Shown here in pieces: positions 43,570-52,715 of a stretch of 64,000 bases of DNA. The stretch lies in the NCBI GenBank assembly GCA_964518955.1, contig CAZFHS010000010.1, positions 62,001 to 126,000 of the forward strand, read 5' to 3'. Position 1 is the stretch's first letter. Each line of letters starts with the position of its first letter. The stretch comes from JBDGYW01 sp964518955. GTDB taxonomy: Bacteria; Gemmatimonadota; Gemmatimonadetes; Gemmatimonadales; GWC2-71-9. The notes below the pieces were generated by a model. It saw only the letters and a program-made list of their open reading frames with translations. It did no database searches and had not been told where the DNA came from. The translations under genes and the position numbers were made by a program.

Positions 43570-44993
43570 GCGTTGTCCCCTCCGTACGCGTCAGCCGTAT
43601 TCTTTCCGAAGGCATTCTGCTGCACGACACAAAGCGATATGTAGATCGCCGTGGCCAGGAACCACCCGGGGAGCCCTAAGAAGAAGATCTCCAATCCCCA
43701 GGTTGCGTTGATCCCCCAGCAAGCAGCGAGCGTGAATCCCCACGACAGAGCGGCCGGCCAGCTGAACGCGATTTCCTTCCAGTCCGCATAGTCCTGGCGC
43801 AGCCCCAGTCGGGGTAGGATCCAGAAGTCCGCGAAGATCACGGCTCCCATCGGCATCAGGATGAGACCGTAGAGGGCCACGAAGTCGAGCAGGCGCATCA
43901 TGAGCGCCGGGAATAGTGCCGCTACCGTGGTGATGAAGCCGACGGCGAGTGTCATCTTCCAGCGTTTCCAGTTTGGCGTAATGGTCTGCATTGCGAGACC
44001 CGCTCGGTAGATCGTTGGATTGGCAGTCGTCCAACCTGCAATTACCACTGCGGCGAGGCCGGCTATACCCGCACCCAGATAGGCGATCGGACCCGGGGCT
44101 ATCTCTCCCGAGTTCTGAATTGCCAACGCGACCAGTATGCCCGATGCGATCCATGCTACATAGTGACCCAAGTACATGCCGAACGCGCTGAAGAATCCGT
44201 ACTGCCACTTCTTCGCGTATCTCAGGATCGTCATGTCCGCCATTCCAATGTGCATCGCCATATTGGTAAACCAGGCGAAGAACAGAATGTGCCAGAATGT
44301 GAAGTGGACTCTGCCCTCGACAGGCACGCCGGTCCAGATCTTCTCGTTGGCCACTGTCCAGAAGTCACCGAGCGAATAGACGCCCAGCTGCGGTAGAACG
44401 GCGACACCGCATGCGACAAACACCAGAAACATCCAAGGCGCGGCCACCTTCGAAAACCTGGCGATCTGCTTGAAGCCCAAGATGGCGAGCAGTGTGACTG
44501 CCGCGCCGACCAACAAGACGGTGACGACCCACCCAACAGAGTTCGGGTACAGATCGCTCAAACCAGGCATCGCAATGTTGAAGGGAATCCCCACCGCCGT
44601 TGCCGCCACGGAAATCATCGCTCCGGCAAGAAAACAAAACATCAGGGCGTTCACGATGTTGTAGACGAAGAGCAGCTTCGGACCAGCGATCTTTCTCAGC
44701 TTCCAGTAGAGGTTGAGCCGAGTTCGCACCGCGATGGGCGCGCAGATGAATGCCCAGGACAGAACGGCCAGGAGGTTTCCGACAAGCAGGCCCAGAATCA
44801 AATCGCCTGCAGAAACACCGTGAGCTACAAAGAGCGGGCCGATCACGAACTCCGTTCCGGCGACGTGCTCTCCGGAGTAGAAACCAATGAAGTTGCCCGG
44901 GCCCTGGAGGTGTTTGTCGCTTACCGGGTCGCGATCGAATTCGTTGATCGCGTCCAATCGTTCCGCGAGAGTGGTGGCGTGGTCTTTCTCCAT
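43566..44993 (-). CDS. NCS1-type (cytosine/purine permease family) transporter
   Basis: This 475-residue membrane protein, with about twelve segments, resembles the NCS1 nucleobase:cation symporters. The N-terminal RLDAINEFDRDPVSDKHLQGPGNFIGFYSGEH and the conserved GVSAGDLILGLLVGNLLAVLSW helix agree, as does the region with GLAAVVIAGWTTANPTIYRAG, the family's substrate-site helix. Here it heads an operon of sugar-type enzymes, so the substrate may be a sugar, polyol or inositol-like compound rather than a nucleobase. ATG 44993 has only a weak ribosome site. Confidence 0.85.
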   Translation of the reverse strand: MEKDHATTLAERLDAINEFDRDPVSDKHLQGPGNFIGFYSGEHVAGTEFVIGPLFVAHGVSAGDLILGLLVGNLLAVLSWAFICAPIAVRTRLNLYWKLRKIAGPKLLFVYNIVNALMFCFLAGAMISVAATAVGIPFNIAMPGLSDLYPNSVGWVVTVLLVGAAVTLLAILGFKQIARFSKVAAPWMFLVFVACGVAVLPQLGVYSLGDFWTVANEKIWTGVPVEGRVHFTFWHILFFAWFTNMAMHIGMADMTILRYAKKWQYGFFSAFGMYLGHYVAWIASGILVALAIQNSGEIAPGPIAYLGAGIAGLAAVVIAGWTTANPTIYRAGLAMQTITPNWKRWKMTLAVGFITTVAALFPALMMRLLDFVALYGLILMPMGAVIFADFWILPRLGLRQDYADWKEIAFSWPAALSWGFTLAACWGINATWGLEIFFLGLPGWFLATAIYISLCVVQQNAFGKNTADAYGGDNA

Positions 44994-45111
44994 GAAGTTT
45001 CAAGGTGACGATCGGTACCAGCAAAGGGAATAGTGTGTGCTACCAGGCTCTCGGAAGCCCTCGTCGCGACCGACTGAGGTGGCTCTATGAGGTGAGGTCT
45101 GACAGGCGGGG

Positions 45112-45711
45112 CTACTCTACAATCAGAACCTGTCCACTCAGGCAGCCTTCCACCGCCTTGCTGAAGGCCAGGCCGACCGCTTCATTCGTCACGTGCACGT
45201 GACCCGGGAAGAAACCGTCGTATAGCTCTCGGCAAGCTTCAAGGATTTCGGGACTGACCGCGTTGATACGAATGCCGCGTGGCATATCGACCGCTGCCCC
45301 TTTTACGAAACCGTCAAGTGCGCCATTGGCAGCCGCAGCACATGATCCGCCGCGTATCGGGTCACGGTTTGTCACGCCACTGGTTACAGTGAACGACCCA
45401 CCATCGTTCACGTACTCGATACCCTCCAACACCAGGTTTACCTGAGGCAAAACCTTGCCGAAAATGCCTTCCATGAATTGATCGGAGTTCATCTCGTGCA
45501 CCGGACCGAAATGGACATGCCCCACAGCGCTCACCACGGCATCGACTCTTCCAACCTGTTCGTACATTGTGCGGATGCTGTCGATGTTTTCGATATCCAT
45601 CCGCACGTCACCACTGGTCTTGCCGACACTGATGATTTCGTGCCGACCTGAGAGGGCAGCGACGGCGGTTTTACCAACTGTACCGGTTGCCCCAACAATC
45701 ACAATTCTCAT
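45112..45711 (-). CDS. Short-chain dehydrogenase-like protein lacking the Tyr-Lys pair
   Basis: This 199-residue Rossmann protein has the NAD(P) motif VGATGTVGK at the N-terminus and SAVGHVHFGP in the middle. Where SDR enzymes have YxxxK, this protein reads AAAANGALDGFVKGAA: the Ser region is present (TVTSGVT) but the catalytic Tyr is not. Related short SDRs with this Ala-Asn replacement are known among YdfG-like annotations, so it may be an atypical reductase or a binding protein. GAGGAAA precedes ATG 45711. It stands alone, upstream of the decayed region. Confidence 0.82.
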   Translation of the reverse strand: MRIVIVGATGTVGKTAVAALSGRHEIISVGKTSGDVRMDIENIDSIRTMYEQVGRVDAVVSAVGHVHFGPVHEMNSDQFMEGIFGKVLPQVNLVLEGIEYVNDGGSFTVTSGVTNRDPIRGGSCAAAANGALDGFVKGAAVDMPRGIRINAVSPEILEACRELYDGFFPGHVHVTNEAVGLAFSKAVEGCLSGQVLIVE

Positions 45712-45934
45712 TTCGGTTTCCTCACTCTAGCATGTATGGTCCAGCCCCCATTGTCCCGCCGTCGCAGAGAGTCGACTGAGGCCGTAGGTTCGAGCGGCAA
45801 TATACAGGGACAACTCGTCATCCACGAAGGCAAACTGGCGGTGTGTGTGCCTATTGAGGAAGTTACCGAGCGCTTCGAAGCTCATCAGAGAGGTAGGTGG
45901 CCACGAAAGCTCCTCTTGATAGCGACTTGCCGAT

Positions 45935-46255
45935 ATGACGATGCGAGAGTTCAAGGTTCCGCACACACTGGCGATTCTAGCCGGGATGGTGGTCCTGGCT
46001 CAGCTAGTCTCATACCTGATACCAGCTGGGTCATTCGAGAGGGTGGAGAATGCAACGGGGCAATTGCAGGTTGTGACGGGGAGCTTTCGCCTCACTCCAG
46101 ACGCCCGGTGCTGTCGTCCGTGGCCTTCCTGACGGCCATTCCAAAGGGTCTCGGCTGAGCACACGAGATCATCTTCTTCGTCATCATTATCGGGGGCGCG
46201 TTCGCTGTCCTCAAAGCAACGGGTGCTGTTGATGAAGGGAGTGTACCCTTCGATA
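45935..46255 (+). pseudogene. Decayed YfcC-family transporter (N-terminal part)
   Basis: The plus strand begins MREFKVPHTLAILAGMVVLAQL then SYLIPAGSFERVE, a clear match to the N-terminus of YfcC/C4-dicarboxylate-type anaerobic carriers. A frame shift near 46090-46120 and a TGA at 46156-46158 interrupt it, after which AIPKGL, EIIFFVIIIGGAFAVLKATGAVDEG continues in another frame, also YfcC-like. The homology is lost by about 46255 and nothing of the remaining two thirds is seen. This is a truncated and frame-damaged gene. Confidence 0.75.
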
Positions 46256-46319
46256 TGATCGGTACCAGTGTATGCTATGGTCTCCTTCGAATACACGTAC
46301 AAGACACCCAGGGCGCCCT

Positions 46320-46538
46320 TCATACCAGAATCATAGGGGCGTCTTCACCGGCACCTCTCCATTCTCCCAACACGACGGGATGACCGGGCGTGTCGAAAAC
46401 TTCGGCCTCGAGCCCGGCGTCAATCAGCTTAGTTCGTAACCACTCGGCTGCACGGCGTGTATCGGCATCGGAATCCGACTCAGTACTTATGGACGGGATC
46501 CTCAGAAACTCGAAGATCTCGTCGGTGAAGCGCTGCAA
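46320..46538 (-). pseudogene. Fragment of an M20-family peptidase (N-terminus only)
   Basis: The minus strand encodes RFTDEIFEFLRIPSIST, then RRAAEWLRTKLIDAGLEAEVF and GEDAPMILV, which match the first 70 residues of M20 metallopeptidases (dipeptidase/ArgE-like), just before the metal-binding HxD block. The coding matches stop at once with a TGA at 46320-46322, and sequence beyond belongs to another fragment. It faces the YfcC remnant, so both genes were cut at a common junction near 46260-46325. Confidence 0.7.
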
Positions 46539-46810
46539 CCCGTTTCCGCTGTACTCCTGTACGTCGCTCGATGTCGATCTCCTTCATGAGGATCTAGACG
46601 AAAAGCCGGATACCTGACGATACGAACGGCGAATGGAATATGGTTGTCAGAATTCCTAGCCGCCCACGCCACATTTGGTATGCGTGCCGAGCACTACGAT
46701 TTGCCGTTGAATGAGCCGGTCGACTACTATTCGCTCGCGAGGCACGATCGTCCGCAGAACGGTCCACACGCACCGCATCCGCCGACAACAGGAGCAATGA
46801 GGGGCACTGC

Positions 46811-48139
46811 ATGCCCGATACTGCTAGCGTTCAGGAAGAAGGTCTGGTCCGAGTTATTGGCACCGGCGCCTTGGGGCTGAGCGTCGTCAACATGGTAGTT
46901 GGGGCCGGCATTTTCGCGCTGCCGGGCCTTGTCGCGGCGGAGCTTGGGTCGGCAGCGATATTTGCCTACCTGATCTGTTCGGTTACTGTGGCACTGGTCT
47001 TCCTGTGCTTTGCCGAGGTGGGTAGTCGCCTCTCGCGCAGCGGTGGTGCCTACGCATACGTAGAGGATGCGTTCGGCCCATTCTTCGGGTTTATCGCGTC
47101 GATTCTCTTCTGGTTTGGCTTTTCCGTATTGGCAGATGCGGCGATCACAGTCGTTATGGTCGACTCGTTGGCCATCTTGTTCCCGGTTCTAGATGAATTC
47201 GTTCCACGGGCAGTATTCATCATTGCACTGGTGACGTTTCTGGCCGCAGTGAATGTCCGGGGAGTGAGGGCGGGAGTGCGGCTGTACATATTCAACACGC
47301 TGGCCAAGCTCGTACCGTTAGTGTTGCTAGTGGTCGCAGGGCTGCTTGTGATCAACATAGAGAATCTCACCATTCCGCAGTGGCCCTCAGGAGCGAGTAT
47401 CGGTGCTGGCACGATCCTCCTGTTTTATGCGTTCAATGGTGCCGAATCTGCACTGAACGCCAGCGGTGAAATAAAAGACTCCGCGAGAACAGTGCCACGC
47501 GGTTTGTTGCTAGGGCTAGGAGGGGTTCTCGCACTTTACGTCGGCTTGCAGGTGGTATCGCAGGGAGTTCTGGGACCTGAGCTGGCGAACAACACCGAAG
47601 CGCCGCTGGTAGCGGTTGCTACAGAGGTTTTCGGCGGCTGGGGCGGCAAGATGCTGATCGCGGCCGCGGTCATATCGGTCTACGCCACACTCAGTGGCGA
47701 CCTGTTGGGTGGACCCAGAATAGTTTTTGCGTCTGCGTTGGACAAGAACCTGCCGAGCGTCCTCGGTAAGGTGCATCCGAAATACAAGACGCCTCACGTA
47801 GCGATCATCTTTTATGCCGCAGTGATCTGCATCTTTGCATTGAGTGGAACATTCAAGTACCTGGCAGTAGTGGCTAGTGGATCCATTCTGCTTGTGGACA
47901 TAGGAGTCAGCTTGGCGGTGCTGCGTTTGCGGCAGCGCGACGGACTTCCGAAGGAGGGTGAGTTCAGGCTGCCGTTCGGACCGACGATTCCGATTCTGAG
48001 TTGCGCAGTCGTATGCTGGCTGTTGCTGCAAATGCCCCTTGGAGAAGCAGCTAGCGTCGGCGCGCTGGTTGGTGCTTGCATTCTGATCTACGGGATCCGG
48101 TCAGTTCTTCGCCGCACACGGAGAGCGGCGGAGGCATAG
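46811..48139 (+). CDS. APC-family amino acid permease
   Basis: This 442-residue, about twelve-segment APC permease is more distant from the two paralogues at 124 and 13902. TM1 has VVNMVVGAGIFALPG, the classical unwound helix for amino acid binding, and RSGGAYAYVEDAFGPFFGF is the next conserved block. GEIKDSARTVPRGLLLGLG follows the middle helix. ATG 46811 has GAGGGG upstream. It is followed by an SDR and a PLP-dependent dehydratase, so import and breakdown of a hydroxy amino acid such as serine or threonine is plausible. Confidence 0.88.
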   Translation: MPDTASVQEEGLVRVIGTGALGLSVVNMVVGAGIFALPGLVAAELGSAAIFAYLICSVTVALVFLCFAEVGSRLSRSGGAYAYVEDAFGPFFGFIASILFWFGFSVLADAAITVVMVDSLAILFPVLDEFVPRAVFIIALVTFLAAVNVRGVRAGVRLYIFNTLAKLVPLVLLVVAGLLVINIENLTIPQWPSGASIGAGTILLFYAFNGAESALNASGEIKDSARTVPRGLLLGLGGVLALYVGLQVVSQGVLGPELANNTEAPLVAVATEVFGGWGGKMLIAAAVISVYATLSGDLLGGPRIVFASALDKNLPSVLGKVHPKYKTPHVAIIFYAAVICIFALSGTFKYLAVVASGSILLVDIGVSLAVLRLRQRDGLPKEGEFRLPFGPTIPILSCAVVCWLLLQMPLGEAASVGALVGACILIYGIRSVLRRTRRAAEA

Positions 48140-48206
48140 GGCCAGGCCAGCAACTCAGCATTTTTTGGTGGGAATCGCGGACGGATAGTCGGGTTAGGAG
48201 CGAATC

Positions 48207-48962
48207 ATGCCGGGAGTTCAAGGACGAGTGGCCCTGGTGACTGGTGCAGGGCGGGGAATCGGGCGAGTGACGGCTTCGTTGCTTGCAGCACGCGGTGCGA
48301 AGGTAATGGCAGCCGCACGCAGTGAGAGTGAACTGCAGGCACTGGGTCTGGACTATGTCGTGGTCGATCTGGGTACACCGGACGGATGTGATCGCGCGGT
48401 AAGGGAGACGCAGGAACGTCTGGGGCCGGTGACAATCCTCGTCTGCAATCACGGATTAGGCTCTGCACGCGAGCGGGTAATTTGGGAGCAGGATCGGGAA
48501 CAGTGGCACGAGTCGATGCGCATCAATCTGGATGGCCCCTTCTTCCTGGCTCAGGCGGTTGTCAAAGACATGATCGAAGCGGGCTACGGACGGTGTGTGT
48601 TCGTTAGTTCGACGGCCGCAAATGTGGCGGAGTTCGCCGGCAGCCCGTACAATAGCTCGAAGACAGGGCTGCTGGGCTTGATGCGTTCGATAGCCCAAGA
48701 CGCCGGGCCGCACGGAGTGACGTCGAACGCGGTTCTGCCTGGTTGGGTGCGCACGGAAATGGCGGAAAGATCCGCCCTGGCGGAAGCGGAGGAGCGCGGG
48801 ATTTCCGCCGACGAAGTCTGGAAGGAAAGAGCCGCACTTTACCCCCCGGGCAGAGTCGTGACACCCCAGGAGGTTGCGGAGGTGATTGCCTTCTTCGCGT
48901 CCGAAGAATCCAGTGGTGTGAGTGGAGAGTCGGTGAGTGTTGCGCTGGGTAGTGTGTTGTGA
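48207..48962 (+). CDS. Short-chain dehydrogenase/reductase (classical SDR)
   Basis: This 251-residue classical SDR has the cofactor motif TGAGRGIG at the N-terminus, CNHG for strand 4, and the catalytic Ser and YNSSK (Tyr-x3-Lys). LPGWVRTEMAE is the usual region after the active site. AGGAG precedes ATG 48207. The substrate is unknown; it lies between an amino acid permease and a threonine-dehydratase-like gene in one rightward unit, so a hydroxy-acid or beta-hydroxy amino acid oxidation is plausible. Members of this family are annotated as 3-oxoacyl-ACP reductases by default, which need not apply here. Confidence 0.9.
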   Translation: MPGVQGRVALVTGAGRGIGRVTASLLAARGAKVMAAARSESELQALGLDYVVVDLGTPDGCDRAVRETQERLGPVTILVCNHGLGSARERVIWEQDREQWHESMRINLDGPFFLAQAVVKDMIEAGYGRCVFVSSTAANVAEFAGSPYNSSKTGLLGLMRSIAQDAGPHGVTSNAVLPGWVRTEMAERSALAEAEERGISADEVWKERAALYPPGRVVTPQEVAEVIAFFASEESSGVSGESVSVALGSVL

Positions 48963-49017
48963 GTTTGTGGGTAGCGAATACCTGTCAAGCCAAAACCGAA
49001 CTGAGAGAGACATACTG

Positions 49018-49986
49018 ATGACCACAGCCGGACTTGATGTACCTCGCCTGGTTCAGGAAGCATATGACAGATCGAAGGATTATCTGACGCCCACTCCACT
49101 AGAGTATTCATTGTATTTGAGCGAGCAGGTCGAGTGCGATGTCTGGCTCAAGCTGGATCTGATGCAGACGACTGCCTCCTTCAAGTTCCGCGGAGCGGTC
49201 AACAAAATCTTGTCGCTCACAGAGGAAGAGTTGGATAAAGGAGTCGTATCGGCGTCAACGGGCAACTACGCCCTGGCTGTTGCTGAGGCAATGCGCATCC
49301 GCAAACGCCGCGCAACGATATACGTGGCCAAGGACATGGAAGCGTCCCGTATGGCAATTCTGAAAGCTCACGGCTTGGACTTGGTCGTCTCAGGCGAGGA
49401 GGCCTGGGATGCTGAAAGGGACGCTCGGCGGGTAGCGGAAGAACAGGAAAAGATCTACGTGTCTCCGTACAACGATCCGGTTGTCGTTGGGGGGCAGGGC
49501 ACCTGCGGATATGAGATTTCTCAGCAGCTACCCGATGTAGATGCCGCCCTGTTCGCCTGCGGGGCCGGGGGGTTGCTCACTGGATCGTCTGGTTGGCTGA
49601 AAACCCACAATCCCGAATTTCAGGGCTTCGGCGTCTCTCCGAAGAATTCACCGGTGATGCACGAATGCATGCGGGCCAGGAAGATGATCCAGATGGACAC
49701 CCTCCCGACTCTCGCAGATACGTGCGCAGGCAACGTGGACATGGACAGCGTGACACTGGATTTGTGCTTGCGTTACGTGGACGAAATCATTTTGCTCACC
49801 GAGGAAGAGATCGAAGCGGCAATACGCCTTCTGTTCGAGCAGCATCGTCTGGTGGTCGAAGGATCGGGCGCATTGGGCGTGGGAGGTCTGCTGAAGCGAA
49901 AAGAGCTTTTTGAAGGCAAGAAGGTCGTCGCGACCGTGTGTGGCCGAAACATCGATCTCGAGGTGTTCAAGCGGATCGTTAGCTGA
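49018..49986 (+). CDS. PLP-dependent threonine/serine dehydratase-like enzyme
   Basis: This 322-residue fold-type II PLP enzyme starts at ATG 49018 (MTTAGLDVPRL); the frame open back to 48937 overlaps the SDR gene and lacks a ribosome site. The PLP lysine is Lys55 in TASFKFRGA. VSASTGNYALAVAE is the substrate-carboxylate loop, and CGAGGLLTG is the phosphate-binding glycine loop. Family members deaminate threonine or serine to a keto acid plus ammonia, or racemise serine. It is shorter than biosynthetic threonine deaminase and has no regulatory ACT domain, so a catabolic or related role fits. Confidence 0.88.
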   Translation: MTTAGLDVPRLVQEAYDRSKDYLTPTPLEYSLYLSEQVECDVWLKLDLMQTTASFKFRGAVNKILSLTEEELDKGVVSASTGNYALAVAEAMRIRKRRATIYVAKDMEASRMAILKAHGLDLVVSGEEAWDAERDARRVAEEQEKIYVSPYNDPVVVGGQGTCGYEISQQLPDVDAALFACGAGGLLTGSSGWLKTHNPEFQGFGVSPKNSPVMHECMRARKMIQMDTLPTLADTCAGNVDMDSVTLDLCLRYVDEIILLTEEEIEAAIRLLFEQHRLVVEGSGALGVGGLLKRKELFEGKKVVATVCGRNIDLEVFKRIVS

Positions 49987-50014
49987 AGGCCGCCTCAAAC
50001 TACGAAGGTGGCGA

Positions 50015-51421
50015 TCAGCGGATCTTTTCAGCGCGCTGGTTCTGACCTCCCTGGTGCAGGATAAGCGCGTTTACCTCCCCCGCGGCATCGCGGACGAACG
50101 TCACTTGCGCGTCCACAACTCGCAAGAAGAATTTAGATTCGGATTCCGCGAAAATGGGGAACTTCGGTTGCCCGGTCGCTTGAAGGTGCAGTCCATCTGC
50201 TTCGAGCGTAATGGCGATATGGAACTCCGGCGCCAGTTGATATACACCCACGTAGGCATCCAGGCTTTCCCTCGACACTTCTACTTCAGTGGGCTCTGGC
50301 CCGGGCGGTTGCGACAAAGGAACCGTGCGGTTGACCAGGTGGAACCCGATGTCGTCTGCGCTGTGCGCCGAATTGGTCAGTACTACTGCCCCCACCTGGC
50401 GATCGGGGTCAAATCCGATGAAGGTCCGATATCCACCCGTTCCGCCGTTGTGCCACACGATGCGATCGTCGCCCACGTTCAGTATGTGCCAGTTGAGTCC
50501 AACAGACATGTTTCCCGATGCAGTCTGGCGCTCCTCGTGGCTCAATCTCATGGCTGCTTCGAGATCTCCAGTTGGCTCGCCCACATTTGCCTCCAGAAAC
50601 GTGAGCATGTCTTCGATGTTCGAATGCAGCGCGCCCGCTCCCGCAAATGTCGGAATGTCCCAGTTGGATACTACGTTTCCGTTCTGGCCGTGCCCTTTGG
50701 CGAGCCACCCGAGCATATCGCCATGTAGTACTATTCCGGTCATGTTCATGCCGAGCGGTTCCAGGATACGATCGCGGACCAGCGACTCGTAGTCTGCGCC
50801 GAACCGCAACGCGAGCACATGTCCCAGTAGACCTGTTCCCAGATTGGAGTACTCATAGAGCTCGCCGACATCTCGTGTGAGTTCGTGATCGGAGAGAAAT
50901 GAGTACATCTGCTGCGGTGTGTAGTCGGCGTATGGGTTGGATGGATCCGCCGGTCTCATATTCGAAGGCATTCTAGGCAGCGCCGAGCGATGAGTTGAGA
51001 GATGCTCGAGAGTTATCGTCTGCCCCGGCCGACTGGGCATCGTAACACCGTCCGGCAAATAACTCTGCGCGGGATCATCGAGTTTCACCTCTCCGCGCAT
51101 GCTCATATCCGCGAGCAGTATCCCCGTAAAGGCCTTGCTGATGGAGCCGATTTCGAATACACTCTTGGGCCCGAGAGGACGTGCGCCCGGACCCGCGTCG
51201 CCGACCGCGTAAATCCGATGAGTGCCGTCGGCTTCGAGGAGCCCAAGCACGATTCCAGTGCCTCTACCTTCTTCCACTCGCCCCTGAATGATCGAATCAA
51301 CAAGTGCATCATCTGGAAAATGCTGTGCCGACAGAGGTGTAGATGCGACCGCGAAAAGTACCAGTAGGCGCAAAACGATATTGGTGAGTCCGGATGTTTC
51401 GGGCAGCGATTGGCGTGGCAT
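50015..51421 (-). CDS. Beta-lactamase-fold serine hydrolase (class C / AmpC-like), secreted
   Basis: This 468-residue serine hydrolase has a signal peptide ending ASTPLSAQ. ATG 51421 has GGAG about 8 bases upstream; the frame open to TTG 51511 would give an extra hydrophobic segment and is less likely. The catalytic Ser93 lies in SISK (SxxK, Lys96), the YSN motif in EYSNLG is the second active-site element, and HNGG (HxG) is the third. A C-terminal lipocalin-like beta domain follows after about residue 370. Such proteins are D-aminopeptidases, esterases or penicillin-binding-like hydrolases; resistance activity cannot be assumed. Confidence 0.88.
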   Translation of the reverse strand: MPRQSLPETSGLTNIVLRLLVLFAVASTPLSAQHFPDDALVDSIIQGRVEEGRGTGIVLGLLEADGTHRIYAVGDAGPGARPLGPKSVFEIGSISKAFTGILLADMSMRGEVKLDDPAQSYLPDGVTMPSRPGQTITLEHLSTHRSALPRMPSNMRPADPSNPYADYTPQQMYSFLSDHELTRDVGELYEYSNLGTGLLGHVLALRFGADYESLVRDRILEPLGMNMTGIVLHGDMLGWLAKGHGQNGNVVSNWDIPTFAGAGALHSNIEDMLTFLEANVGEPTGDLEAAMRLSHEERQTASGNMSVGLNWHILNVGDDRIVWHNGGTGGYRTFIGFDPDRQVGAVVLTNSAHSADDIGFHLVNRTVPLSQPPGPEPTEVEVSRESLDAYVGVYQLAPEFHIAITLEADGLHLQATGQPKFPIFAESESKFFLRVVDAQVTFVRDAAGEVNALILHQGGQNQRAEKIR

Positions 51422-51517
51422 TCTGAATCTCCGTAGGCACACTGTTGTAGTCAGGCCAGCTGTCGCAAGGTACACGGACAGGAAGATGAGCGCGACGAAG
51501 GATACGGACAAATCGCC

Positions 51518-52651
51518 TCAACCAAAAAGTGACCGAATCCGACCGATCCCTTCGCGGATATCGTCTTCGCCGTAGTGCGCAAAGCAGAGGCGCATGTAGT
51601 TCTTGAGTCTACCGTCGTCGGTGAATTTGGTGCCAGGTTGAAAACCTGCCTGGACCTCCCGTGCTTTTTCGCGAAGCTTAGTGGTATCGACGTGTTCGTC
51701 AAATCGTAGCCAGAAGAAGTAGCCACCATCAGGTCGCTGCCAGGTGGCCAAACCGGAAAAGTCTGATAGCAGTGCTTCGTGCATTGCCTCGACTCGACTG
51801 CGATATGTGCGCCTGAGCCTTTCGACATGCTTCTGTTGAAGCCCTAGCTCGATCGCATGTCGGACGATGTGTGATGTATGATGGTTTATGCTGCCACCGC
51901 TAGAGACAAATCCGTTTTCAACTAGGCGCGCACGCAACCCTGGGCCGGACTGAACCCACCCCAATCGCGTTGCCGGAGCGAGGATCTTCGAGAAGGTGCC
52001 CAGTGACAAAACGGTGTCGGACTCGATCATCGTTCCAAGCGCCGGCGGCGGTTGCTCGTAGTAGTGAAGCAGTTGATATACTTCGTCCGCGACGATCAAA
52101 AAACCGTATTGCTCGCTGAGTTCGATTAACCGCAGCCGGCGCTCGGCACTCAGAGACTGGCCGCCCGGATTGTGAAAACTCGGGATCGTGTAGACGAACG
52201 CAGACTCATGCGTTTTCGCCAGCTCTTCGAGCGCATCGACTTTGATGCCGTCTTCATCGGTCGGCACGCCAACCAACTTCAATGCGTGATCGCGGAAGAT
52301 TTGAAAGGCAAGGTAGTAACTCGGCTCCTCAACGAAAACTGTGTCGCCTGGTTTGCTGAACACTGTCGATACCAAGTCCAGTGCTTGTGAATTGCCCGCG
52401 GTCAAAAACAGAGATTCCGGAGTCGAGGAATGCTCGTACCCCGCGGTCAGATATCCTGCAAGTGAATCGAGGAATCGTTCGTCACCCTGCAGCACTCCGT
52501 AATTCAGCTCGAAAGGATGTGCGTTGCTGAAGAATGAGTCACTGGCTCGTCGAAGAAGGTCGATAGGCAGCAAATCGGCGGAAGGCATGCCAACTCCCAG
52601 ATCGATCGTGCCCGCCGGTGGTTGACTGTCGTACGCTACTTTTCCGCTCAC
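51518..52651 (-). CDS. PLP-dependent aminotransferase (class I/II)
   Basis: This 377-residue fold-type I aminotransferase, related to 2-aminoadipate aminotransferase and the MocR catalytic domain, starts at GTG 52651 behind GAGGAAGG. IDLGVGMPSADLLP is the N-terminal substrate segment, TAGNSQALDLV the phosphate-loop region, and FSKILAPATRLGW holds the PLP lysine (FSK). PSFHNPGGQSLS is also typical. There is no helix-turn-helix, so it is an enzyme rather than a MocR regulator. The substrate is not obvious. Confidence 0.9.
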   Translation of the reverse strand: MSGKVAYDSQPPAGTIDLGVGMPSADLLPIDLLRRASDSFFSNAHPFELNYGVLQGDERFLDSLAGYLTAGYEHSSTPESLFLTAGNSQALDLVSTVFSKPGDTVFVEEPSYYLAFQIFRDHALKLVGVPTDEDGIKVDALEELAKTHESAFVYTIPSFHNPGGQSLSAERRLRLIELSEQYGFLIVADEVYQLLHYYEQPPPALGTMIESDTVLSLGTFSKILAPATRLGWVQSGPGLRARLVENGFVSSGGSINHHTSHIVRHAIELGLQQKHVERLRRTYRSRVEAMHEALLSDFSGLATWQRPDGGYFFWLRFDEHVDTTKLREKAREVQAGFQPGTKFTDDGRLKNYMRLCFAHYGEDDIREGIGRIRSLFG

Positions 52652-52715
52652 CGTTAACCTTCCTCGTTGGGAGTAGTACCAGAATCGAACCGAGGCGTTG
52701 CCCGCATTCCCCGAT

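Larger units (their letters stand above)
45712..46810. other. Decayed patch between SDR and permease
   Basis: Apart from the YfcC and M20 remnants, this 1.1-kb stretch has no intact gene I can support. Open frames such as 45736-46158 and 46644-46880 look like noise or older remnants. There is no transposase or repeat flanking it, so the cause (deletion, recombination) is not visible. Confidence 0.6.

Noticed and set aside
42089..43711. 540-residue open frame on the plus strand
   Set aside because: It lies fully antisense to the Gfo/Idh gene at 42125-43285, has no domain features, and is explained by codon bias of the real gene.
46156..46158. TGA in the YfcC remnant as selenocysteine
   Set aside because: There is also a frameshift and loss of most of the gene, and YfcC is not a selenoprotein family.
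46644..46880. Frame before the third APC permease
   Set aside because: It overlaps the permease start, and its partial resemblance (a DLPLNEPVDYYSLARHD stretch) could not be tied to any family.
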